From Chloroflexota bacterium (GTDB taxonomy: Bacteria; Chloroflexota; Dehalococcoidia; GIF9; UBA5629), in NCBI GenBank assembly GCA_026389655.1, contig JAPLHL010000014.1:1-5308 (forward strand): a stretch of 5,308 nt of DNA, read 5' to 3'. The translations under genes and the position numbers were made by a program. The notes below the pieces were generated by a model. That model saw nothing but the letters and a program-made list of their open reading frames with translations. It had not been told where the DNA came from and ran no database searches. Positions 1 through 5,308 of this stretch are shown one piece after another; position 1 is the stretch's first letter; the number at the start of each line of letters is the position of its first letter.

Positions 1-1
1 A

Positions 2-1714
2 ATATCATGGCATCTTATAAAAGCCGCCAACCTGGAAAAAGATAAAATACCGCTGAGAAGAGTGACGTTTCACGAAATCACCAAAGAGGCCGTTGAGGAT
101 GCATTTGCCCATCCCCGCTCAATCGATATGAAGATGGTAGATGCCCAGCAGGCCAGAAGGATATTGGACCGGCTCGTCGGATACAAATTAAGTCCGTTAT
201 TGTGGAGGAAAGTCTTGAAGGGGCTTTCGGCAGGGCGCGTTCAATCAGTTGCTGTAAGGCTGATTGTTGATCGCGAACGCGAAATCCTGATTTTCACGCC
301 GGTTGAGTACTGGACAATAGAAGCCGAGCTTACAAAACAGGAAAACGGGAAAAACAACTTCAGAGCTTCTTTCGTAGGGCTTATAGACGATGGCAAGTTA
401 GATATTTCAAATAAGCAACATTGTGATGAGGTACTTGCTCATTTAAAAGAATCCGCTTACTCAGTCTCAGCGATTCAAAGGAAAGACGTCTCGCGTAATC
501 CTGCACCACCTTTCATAACAAGCACCTTGCAGCAAGAAGCCGTGCGTAAGCTGCATTTCACTGCAAAAAGAACTATGGTAATTGCCCAGCAACTCTATGA
601 GGGTCTGCCTATCGGGGAAGAAGGGGACACAGGACTTATCACGTACATGCGTACTGATTCTACGCAAATGGCGGTAACTGCCGTGGAAGAAATCCGCGAT
701 TACATACGGAGCAATTTTTCTGCACAGCACCTGCCCAAATCACCCAGGGTGTTTACAAAAAAAGTCAAAATGGCACAGGAAGCCCATGAGGCAATCCGCC
801 CAACCAAGGCATACCGTGAGCCGGAGAAGATAAAGGATTACTTGAATAAAGAGCAATTCCAGCTATACGAATTGATCTGGAAAAGGGCCGTTGCCAGCCA
901 GATGGCTGCCGCAGTATATGACACTATCACGGTTGATATACATGCCGCTTTGCAGAAAAAGAAGAAGATATATTTATTGCAGGCAAAAGCATCATCTTTG
1001 CGTTTTCCCGGCTTCATGGCACTCTATATTGAGGGACGTGACGAGGAGAAAGACGAGTATGAAGAAGGTAAATCGGTAAAGATCCCTCCATTAACAGAGG
1101 GCGAGCTATTAAAGCTTATTGAACTATATCCAGAGCAGTTCTTTACACAACCACCGCCCAGATATACCGAAGCCACGTTAATAAAAGCGCTGGAACAAAA
1201 AGGCATAGGGCGCCCCAGCACTTATGCTCCCATTATCTCCACTATCGTTGACAGGGGATACGTATACAAGGAAGGTGGCAAACTCCGCCCGGAAGAGATT
1301 GGCATGATCGTTAACGATTTGCTTGTTAGCAGCTTCCCCAATATCGTGGATTTTAACTTCACAGCTAAGATGGAAGATGATCTGGATGAAATTGCTCAGG
1401 GAAAAATGAAATGGCGTTCGGTAATAAAATCATTTTATACGCCTTTTGAAAAAGACCTCAATGACGCGCTGGAGAACTTACAGAAAATTGTCATTAAGTC
1501 CGAAGAAGTTTGCCCTGAATGCGGCAAGCCGATGGTAATGAAATCCAGCAGGTATGGGAAATTCCTGGCATGCAGCAACTATCCCGAATGTAAGGGGAAA
1601 AAATCAATAAGCTCTGTAAGGGGCCCATCAGGAACTGTAGCCTCCGGAAGTATCGGAAGAGCCGTGCCCGAAATGTGGAGAGAAAATGGTTTTCAGGAAA
1701 GGCCGCTTCGGTAA
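2..1714 (+). CDS. topA: DNA topoisomerase I (type IA), N-terminus outside window, C-terminus frameshifted
   Basis: Type IA topoisomerase, which relaxes negatively supercoiled DNA by single-strand passage through a 5'-phosphotyrosine intermediate. The reading frame is open from base 2 and begins with ISWHL, matching the end of the Toprim domain (E. coli EAIAWHL), so roughly 110-120 residues including most of the Toprim domain lie upstream. The GTG at 62 is therefore an internal valine, not a start. Visible landmarks are FHEITKEAV, DAQQARRILDRLVGY, the LSAGRVQSVAVRLIVDRERE block, the active-site tyrosine in TYMRTDST (codon 644-646), AHEAIRPT, KGIGRPSTYA and FTAKMEDDLDEIA. The first C4 zinc ribbon spans 1511-1591 (CPEC...C-x5-C). 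After about 1600 the frame leaves topoisomerase sequence and stops at 1712-1714 with an unrelated tail. Zinc ribbons two and three continue in the next frame (1641-1973). If the frame were restored, the part in the window would be about 656 residues and the whole protein about 770, within the normal family range. Identity is certain; whether the truncation is real is not. Confidence 0.95.
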   Translation: MSWHLIKAANLEKDKIPLRRVTFHEITKEAVEDAFAHPRSIDMKMVDAQQARRILDRLVGYKLSPLLWRKVLKGLSAGRVQSVAVRLIVDREREILIFTPVEYWTIEAELTKQENGKNNFRASFVGLIDDGKLDISNKQHCDEVLAHLKESAYSVSAIQRKDVSRNPAPPFITSTLQQEAVRKLHFTAKRTMVIAQQLYEGLPIGEEGDTGLITYMRTDSTQMAVTAVEEIRDYIRSNFSAQHLPKSPRVFTKKVKMAQEAHEAIRPTKAYREPEKIKDYLNKEQFQLYELIWKRAVASQMAAAVYDTITVDIHAALQKKKKIYLLQAKASSLRFPGFMALYIEGRDEEKDEYEEGKSVKIPPLTEGELLKLIELYPEQFFTQPPPRYTEATLIKALEQKGIGRPSTYAPIISTIVDRGYVYKEGGKLRPEEIGMIVNDLLVSSFPNIVDFNFTAKMEDDLDEIAQGKMKWRSVIKSFYTPFEKDLNDALENLQKIVIKSEEVCPECGKPMVMKSSRYGKFLACSNYPECKGKKSISSVRGPSGTVASGSIGRAVPEMWRENGFQERPLR

Positions 1715-1973
1715 ATTTCTTGCTTGCCCGAAATACCCTGAATGTACCGGCAAGCAGACGATGAGACGTAATTATACAGGGAACCAGGAAAAAGGTGATG
1801 ATTCAAAGCCAGAAACTACCGATGAGAAATGTCCCAAGTGTGGAAAGCCCATGGTGGTAAGGCGTGGCCGTTTCGGTAAATTCCTGGCTTGCAGCGGATT
1901 CCCAAAATGCAAGGCCACTAAAAAGATAGAAACTTCCGCCGAATCCAGCGGTCCTCCGGAAAAGAAACCGTAG
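1641..1973 (+). CDS. topA: DNA topoisomerase I C-terminal zinc-ribbon fragment (frame +1 relative to topA)
   Basis: This is the displaced 3' end of topA. The frame opens after the in-frame TAG at 1638-1640; its first ATG is at 1686, so a gene caller would report 1686-1973 (95 aa). The frame encodes two C4 zinc ribbons of the topoisomerase C-terminal type. The first has cysteines at codons 1665, 1674, 1725 and 1743; the second at 1830, 1839, 1890 and 1908. Both carry the typical GRFGKFLAC core followed by a PxC segment. A start at ATG 1686 would cut off the first two cysteines of the first ribbon, which argues that 1686 is not a true start and that this stretch was originally read through from topA. 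No good Shine-Dalgarno precedes 1686. The tail is hydrophilic and lysine-rich. These ribbons bind single-stranded DNA in known topoisomerases. If the frameshift is real, this segment is probably not expressed as a functional protein. Confidence 0.85.
   Translation, partial: PPEVSEEPCPKCGEKMVFRKGRFGKFLACPKYPECTGKQTMRRNYTGNQEKGDDSKPETTDEKCPKCGKPMVVRRGRFGKFLACSGFPKCKATKKIETSAESSGPPEKKP
1701..1892 (+). repeat. Direct repeat within the zinc-ribbon coding region
   Basis: A 27-bp stretch at 1701-1727 recurs at 1866-1892 with 24 of 27 positions identical, offset by 165 bp (55 codons, so frame is kept). It encodes the GRFGKFLAC core of zinc ribbons two and three. A more diverged copy occurs in ribbon one around 1551-1573. 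This reflects tandem domain duplication within topA, not a separate element. Confidence 0.6.
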
Positions 1974-2001
1974 CATGAGTTTTCCTAATAATAGCGTCGT
2001 T

Positions 2002-2011
2002 GGAGTAAGGG
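2002..2011 (+). promoter_or_regulatory. Shine-Dalgarno supporting the TTG start of the M24 peptidase
   Basis: GGAGTAAGGG lies just upstream of TTG at 2016. The GGAG core ends 10 nt before the start. Three in-frame stops at 1986, 1989 and 1992 exclude a start much further upstream, and no ATG or GTG lies in frame between them and 2016. Confidence 0.6.
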
Positions 2012-2015
2012 CTAC

Positions 2016-3098
2016 TTGGAAAGGTTAATTCGCCTACGGGATGCACTGGACAGCCACAATCTTGACGGTATGCTTGTTGGCTCCTCTGCAAACCGCCGCT
2101 ATTTATCCGGATTCACCGGCTCAGACGGATGGCTGATAGTCACAAAGCAAAAAGCCTGTCTGGCTGTCGATTTCCGTTATGTAGAGCAGGCAAAAAAAGA
2201 ATCCTCTGATTTTGAGTCTGTTTATATTAAAGGCGATATCTCCAGCTGGCTGCCCGAGTTTATCAAGAATCTGGCAATCAAACGGCTGGGAATTGAAGCA
2301 GATCACCTTTCAGTATCCACTTACCAGTCCATTTGTAATATTCCTCCAGGAACTGAAAGCCAACTCCAAATAATACCCGTTAAAAGCATCGTAGAATCGT
2401 TGCGAATTATCAAAGAAAGTTCTGAACTAGAGTTTATAAAGAAAGCTGCTGTAATAGCTGATACTGCCATGCTATTTGTCAGCACTCACTTACGCGCCGG
2501 TATCACGGAGAAGCAATTATCATGGGAACTGGAATGCTTTATGCGGCAAGATGGAAGCGAGTCAATGCCATTTGAGATAATAGTTGCTTCGGGGCCGAAC
2601 GCGGCTTTACCTCATGCACAACCTTCAGACAAGTTAATAGCTACCGGTGAACCTGTAACAATAGATCTCGGTGCACGCTACAATGGATATTGCAGCGATA
2701 TGACACGCACGTTTATTATAGGAAAACCGGATTCCCAGTTCGATAATATATATAATATTGTATTAGCCGCCCAAATGACAGGGTTATCCATTATCGAATC
2801 AGGCATGGTTGCCGGAGAAGCCGACCGATTGATACGTGGTATGATTGATAAAGCAGGTTATGGCGAACGATTTGGGCATGGATTAGGTCATGGCATAGGC
2901 CTTGAAGTGCATGAACCGCCCAGGTTAGGCTTGCAGAGTGATGAAATTCTTGGTGATAATATGGTTTTTACGATTGAACCAGGCATATATATTCCCGGTT
3001 GGGGAGGTGTCCGTATCGAAGATACGGTAACACTTGAGAACGGCAAACTAGTTAGTCTGACACATGCCAGTAAAGAAGCACTTATTCGGGGAGGATAA
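2016..3098 (+). CDS. Xaa-Pro aminopeptidase / M24 family metallopeptidase
   Basis: A 360-residue M24-family (pita-bread fold) metallopeptidase, most like Xaa-Pro aminopeptidase or Xaa-Pro dipeptidase, cytosolic, removing or cleaving N-terminal residues next to proline. Residues 1 to about 130 form the creatinase N-terminal domain (NRRYLSGFTGSDGW near the start); the rest is the catalytic domain. All five dinuclear-metal ligands are present: D217 (IDLGA), D228 (CSDMTRTF), H288 (FGHGLGHGIG), E321 (TIEPG) and E335 (RIEDT). HEPPRLG after the H288 block is also typical. Length is normal for the family. The TTG start is chosen because the N-terminus then matches the family's usual MxRLxxLRxxL opening and it has a Shine-Dalgarno; the next methionine (codon 19) would remove conserved residues. 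It sits 42 bp after the topA remnant and 5 bp before efp. Pairing of an M24 prolyl peptidase with efp is common in bacteria. PepP versus PepQ substrate preference cannot be read from the sequence. Confidence 0.92.
   Translation: MERLIRLRDALDSHNLDGMLVGSSANRRYLSGFTGSDGWLIVTKQKACLAVDFRYVEQAKKESSDFESVYIKGDISSWLPEFIKNLAIKRLGIEADHLSVSTYQSICNIPPGTESQLQIIPVKSIVESLRIIKESSELEFIKKAAVIADTAMLFVSTHLRAGITEKQLSWELECFMRQDGSESMPFEIIVASGPNAALPHAQPSDKLIATGEPVTIDLGARYNGYCSDMTRTFIIGKPDSQFDNIYNIVLAAQMTGLSIIESGMVAGEADRLIRGMIDKAGYGERFGHGLGHGIGLEVHEPPRLGLQSDEILGDNMVFTIEPGIYIPGWGGVRIEDTVTLENGKLVSLTHASKEALIRGG
3088..3094 (+). promoter_or_regulatory. Shine-Dalgarno of efp inside the end of the peptidase gene
   Basis: GGGGAGG overlaps the last codons of the peptidase gene, which stops at 3096-3098, and lies 9 nt before the efp ATG at 3104. 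The arrangement suggests cotranscription and probably coupled translation. Confidence 0.7.
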
Positions 3099-3103
3099 CT
3101 ATC

Positions 3104-3661
3104 ATGATCGACGCAGGAGAATTAAAAAAAGGCATTACTTTAATGCTGGACGGCCAACTCTACCAGGTATTGGACTACAACCACATCAAAATAGGTAGAG
3201 GCTCAGCCCAGATCAGGATAAGACTTCGTGATGTAAAAGCAGGGCATATTATTGAAAAGTCTTTCCAGGCCAGTGAAAAATTCACCAAGGCATTCCTTGA
3301 GAAACGCCCGGTACAGTTCCTTTACAACGACAGTGACCTCTATCACTTCATGGATACTGAGACTTACGAACAATGTGCTGTTGAAAAAACCCTTCTTGGA
3401 GACGCATTGAATTTTCTGAAGGAAAACATGATCCTGGAACTTCTTACACATAAGGGCGTGGCGATAGGCGTAGAACTCCCGATATCGGTGGCGCTAAAAA
3501 TCGTGGAAACCGGCCCGGGTTTTAAAGGGAACACCGCCAGTGCTGGAGGCAAGCCCGCTAAAATGGAAACAGGGATAACTATCCAGGTGCCTTTCTTCTT
3601 GAACACGGGTGACGTCATTAAAGTAGATACAAGGACCGGAGTGTATTTGGAGAGGGTCTAA
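3104..3661 (+). CDS. efp: Elongation factor P
   Basis: Elongation factor P, which binds the ribosome between the P and E sites and rescues ribosomes stalled on consecutive prolines. At 185 residues it has the standard length and covers all three domains: an N-terminal KOW-like domain (residues 1 to about 65), a central OB domain, and a C-terminal OB domain ending in the family hallmark DTRTGVYLERV. The signature region ITIQVPFFLNTGDVIKVDT is intact. The loop that reaches the peptidyl-transferase centre reads HIKIGRGSAQ, placing arginine at residue 32 (codon 3197-3199). E. coli has lysine here (K34, beta-lysylated by EpmA); arginine at this place is rhamnosylated by EarP in some proteobacteria and occurs without EarP in others. 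No modification enzyme is encoded in the window. The ATG start has a strong Shine-Dalgarno. The gene is embedded in the operon, 5 bp after the peptidase and 4 bp before the PHP gene. Confidence 0.97.
   Translation: MIDAGELKKGITLMLDGQLYQVLDYNHIKIGRGSAQIRIRLRDVKAGHIIEKSFQASEKFTKAFLEKRPVQFLYNDSDLYHFMDTETYEQCAVEKTLLGDALNFLKENMILELLTHKGVAIGVELPISVALKIVETGPGFKGNTASAGGKPAKMETGITIQVPFFLNTGDVIKVDTRTGVYLERV
3649..3656 (+). promoter_or_regulatory. Shine-Dalgarno supporting the TTG start of the PHP gene
   Basis: GGAGAGGG sits inside the last codons of efp, 9 nt before TTG at 3666. It is the only good ribosome site near the start required to keep the DLHVHT metal-binding motif. Confidence 0.65.
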
Positions 3662-3665
3662 TTCA

Positions 3666-4322
3666 TTGATCAAGGCAGACCTCCACGTCCACACATGGCA
3701 TTCGGTCGATTCCAACATGTCGTACGAACAATTGATCGAGGCCTGTGAAAATAAAGGCATCAATTGTGTGGCAATCGCCGATCATGGTACTATCAAGGGA
3801 GCAACAGACCTCAGTAAGATAGCTCCCTTCAAAATAATTATCTGCGAGGAAATCCTGACACCTTACGGAGAAATAATGGGGATGTTCCTGCAGGAAGATA
3901 TACCAAATAAAATCACAGTCGAAGAAACGATTAAACAGATACGGGCCCAGGGTGGCTTAATCTGTATACCTCATCCATATGACTGGGTCAGACCGTCTGC
4001 ATTCCGCAACCACTCCAAGCTGGAGTCCGTAGCAGAACTGGCAGATATAATCGAAGTATTTAACTCACGCAGCCTGTTTCCCGGCATCGAAAAAAAATCG
4101 CGCGACCTTGCTACAAGACATCATAAAATCATGAGTTGCGGCAGCGATGCACATAGCCCAGAGGAAATCGCCTACGCTACCGTTGAAATGAGTGATTTTA
4201 ATACAAAAGAAGAGTTTCTTTTGGCCCTGTCCAACGGCAAACTCAACTGCAGAAAATCAAGCCCGTTGATTCATCTTATAAGCACCACCGCTAGATTGAG
4301 AAAACAAAGCAAGAGTGAGTGA
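3666..4322 (+). CDS. PHP-domain metal-dependent phosphoesterase/hydrolase
   Basis: A 218-residue stand-alone PHP (polymerase and histidinol phosphatase) domain protein, predicted cytosolic, with no signal peptide or membrane segment. Metal-binding motifs appear in order: DLHVHT (H7, H9), IADHG (D39, H40), an acidic pair at E61-E62, PHP at H103 (CIPHPYDW), and GSDAHS (D161, H163). This is the full trinuclear metal set typical of active PHP enzymes, related to the TrpH/YciV-type phosphoesterases, but shorter than those and lacking their inserted domain. The usual SDG after the first motif is replaced by SVDSN. The TTG start is needed because the next methionine (residue 18) lies after the HxH motif. 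The gene begins 4 bp after efp and overlaps the next gene by 4 bp, so it is very likely cotranscribed and translationally coupled with it. Substrate unknown; candidates are a nucleotide, a sugar phosphate or a histidinol-phosphate-like ester. Confidence 0.88.
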   Translation: MIKADLHVHTWHSVDSNMSYEQLIEACENKGINCVAIADHGTIKGATDLSKIAPFKIIICEEILTPYGEIMGMFLQEDIPNKITVEETIKQIRAQGGLICIPHPYDWVRPSAFRNHSKLESVAELADIIEVFNSRSLFPGIEKKSRDLATRHHKIMSCGSDAHSPEEIAYATVEMSDFNTKEEFLLALSNGKLNCRKSSPLIHLISTTARLRKQSKSE

Positions 4323-5155
4323 TTCGCGTGTTTAGCATCGGGTGGTTCTCGACTGCAAGGGGAGAGAGCTCCAGAAAGCTCCTCAAATCAATCGTCGGAA
4401 GTATTCAAAACGGCCAGCTAAAGGCACGCATAGAATTTGTATTTTGCAGCAGGGAGAAGGGGGAATCGGATAACACGGATATCTTTTTGAAAGAAGTGGA
4501 AAATTACCGCCTTCCACTCGTCTCATATTCTGTGAAAAAATTCGCAGAACGCTACGAACAAAAAGTGGGGGTTACGGATGAGAGGCTGCCTGAATGGCGC
4601 CTGGAATATGACAGGCAGGTAATAAACATGCTGGCCAGGTACACGCCTGATATCTGCATGCTTGCGGGATATATGCTGATCGTGGGGCCGGAGATGTGCA
4701 GCAGATATAATATGATAAACCTCCACCCTGCGTTGCCGGATGGACCCAAGGGCACATGGCAGGAAGTCATCTGGACTCTGATGGGACAGCGAGCGACCGA
4801 GTCCGGGGTTATGATGCATCTTGTTACTCCCGAGTTGGATAGGGGTCCGGTCATCACGTACTGTAGATTTCCTGTAATCGGCAAGGATTTCGATGGACTA
4901 TGGGGGGAAAACAGTGAGTTACCGGTCAGCCTGATCAAATCTGAACAAGGGGAAAACAGCAGTTTATTTAAAGCTATACGAAGAGCGGGATTCATCAGGG
5001 AGACACCACTGATAATTCACACTCTTAAGGCATTCAGTGAAGGCAAGATCAGAATTGCCTCAGATAAAAGGCTGCTGGATAGCAGCAACCGCCTAATACA
5101 CGGCTACGACCTAACGGGCGAAATAGACACTGCTGTAAATAAAAATCTCATCTAG
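4319..5155 (+). CDS. PurN-like formyltransferase-fold protein
   Basis: A 278-residue protein with the formyl_transf_N fold seen in phosphoribosylglycinamide formyltransferase (PurN) and methionyl-tRNA formyltransferase, enzymes that use 10-formyltetrahydrofolate. The catalytic motif NLHPALP (N134, H136) and the downstream aspartate in ELDRGPVI (D174) match the Asn-His-Asp triad of PurN with similar spacing. LAGYMLIVGPEM corresponds to the family's conserved hydrophobic strand before the catalytic asparagine. The N-terminus (IRVFSIGWFSTARGESSRKLL) lacks the glycine-rich GNGSNLQ phosphate-binding loop of PurN, and the protein is about 65 residues longer, with an extra C-terminal segment after about residue 200. 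It is therefore a divergent relative and not a confident purN; substrate unassigned. The GTG start at 4319 forms a GTGA overlap with the PHP stop and has only a weak AAGAG upstream, suggesting translational coupling. GTG at 4328 is an alternative start. The gene is last in the operon, ahead of the terminator. Confidence 0.82.
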   Translation: MIRVFSIGWFSTARGESSRKLLKSIVGSIQNGQLKARIEFVFCSREKGESDNTDIFLKEVENYRLPLVSYSVKKFAERYEQKVGVTDERLPEWRLEYDRQVINMLARYTPDICMLAGYMLIVGPEMCSRYNMINLHPALPDGPKGTWQEVIWTLMGQRATESGVMMHLVTPELDRGPVITYCRFPVIGKDFDGLWGENSELPVSLIKSEQGENSSLFKAIRRAGFIRETPLIIHTLKAFSEGKIRIASDKRLLDSSNRLIHGYDLTGEIDTAVNKNLI

Positions 5156-5174
5156 CCGGACCACAAAAATGAGG

Positions 5175-5213
5175 AAAGGGGATGCCTTCTAATCAGGCAT
5201 CCCCTTTTTCTTT
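5175..5213 (+). terminator. Intrinsic terminator, likely bidirectional, between convergent genes
   Basis: A perfect 13-bp inverted repeat pairs AAAGGGGATGCCT (5175-5187) with AGGCATCCCCTTT (5195-5207) across a 7-nt loop, followed on the + strand by TTCTTT. It begins 19 bp after the formyltransferase stop. Read from the other strand, the same stem is followed by a weaker T-rich stretch (TTCCTCATTTTTG), so it may also end transcription of the converging clpP gene. Confidence 0.9.
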
Positions 5214-5224
5214 AAATCAATAAT

Positions 5225-5308
5225 TTATTTCTTTTCTTTTTTCGCTGCCGGTGCCAGGATATCATCGATTAAACCGTATTCAACCGCCTGCTGAGCATTG
5301 AAATATAT
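5225..5308 (-). CDS. clpP: ATP-dependent Clp protease proteolytic subunit, C-terminal end (partial)
   Basis: On the - strand, the last 27 codons of an ORF end at the TAA at 5225-5227 and run off the window edge at 5308. The peptide IYFNAQQAVEYGLIDDILAP matches the C-terminal end of ClpP, the serine peptidase barrel that works with ClpX or ClpC (compare E. coli FLSAPEAVEYGLVDSIL and B. subtilis FKSAEEALEYGLIDKIL). It is followed by a short lysine-rich tail (AAKKEKK), as seen in many ClpP proteins. The Ser-His-Asp catalytic residues lie outside the window, so only family membership can be judged. The gene converges on the operon and shares the intervening terminator region. Confidence 0.8.
   Translation of the reverse strand: MYFNAQQAVEYGLIDDILAPAAKKEKK

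Noticed and set aside
62..64. GTG at 62 as the topA start
   Set aside because: The frame is open to base 2 and the upstream residues ISWHL match internal topoisomerase sequence, so 62 is an internal valine.
1638..1714. Programmed +1 frameshifting in topA
   Set aside because: No stop codon or rare-codon slippery site of the prfB type lies in the shift zone, and CCC at 1667-1669 is too late because it would lose the first cysteine of ribbon two. A mutation or assembly error is simpler.
1974..2015. Promoter between topA and the peptidase
   Set aside because: The 42-bp gap shows only a Shine-Dalgarno; no convincing -35/-10 pair is visible.
2741..2760. AT-rich TATAAT-containing near-palindrome as an internal promoter
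   Set aside because: It lies inside the catalytic domain of the M24 peptidase and has no -35-like sequence at the right distance.
4552..4995. 147-codon open frame on the - strand
   Set aside because: It lies wholly antisense to the formyltransferase, whose catalytic motifs are intact, and its translation is rich in serine, proline and leucine with no recognisable motif.

Overview
The window is a compact bacterial chromosomal segment in which essentially all of the + strand is coding. It reads like one co-directional operon running left to right: the 3' part of topA (DNA topoisomerase I), an Xaa-Pro aminopeptidase-type M24 peptidase, efp (elongation factor P), a PHP-domain metal-dependent hydrolase, and a PurN-like formyltransferase. 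A strong hairpin terminator at about 5175-5213 closes the operon. Beyond it, on the - strand and converging on it, lies the last 27 codons of what looks like clpP. There are no mobile elements, CRISPR arrays, tRNAs or rRNAs.

Gene spacing is tight: 42 bp between the topA remnant and the peptidase, 5 bp from peptidase to efp, 4 bp from efp to the PHP gene, and a 4-bp GTGA overlap between the PHP and formyltransferase genes. Three of the four complete genes use non-ATG starts (TTG, TTG, GTG). Each is supported by conserved N-terminal residues that would otherwise be lost, and the two TTG starts also have good Shine-Dalgarno sequences.

The clearest anomaly is in topA. The catalytic core, including the YMRTDS active-site tyrosine, and the first C4 zinc ribbon are in one frame. 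Zinc ribbons two and three continue in the next frame, so the gene breaks between about 1641 and 1664. The first frame ends at 1714 with a 3' tail that resembles no topoisomerase sequence. This is either a real C-terminal truncation or a single extra base in the assembly. A second point is that EF-P carries arginine (R32), not lysine, at the tip of the loop that reaches the ribosomal peptidyl-transferase centre.

Taxonomy is inference only. The moderate GC content, the Thermus/Deinococcus-like GRG loop of EF-P and the overall gene set made me think of Chloroflexota (Dehalococcoidia-like anaerobes), but nothing in the window proves it. Functionally the operon mixes housekeeping genes for DNA topology, peptide turnover and translation of polyproline stretches with two linked enzymes (PHP hydrolase and formyltransferase) whose substrates cannot be read from the sequence. 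I see no clearly new biological system. The PHP-formyltransferase pair is the least understood part.
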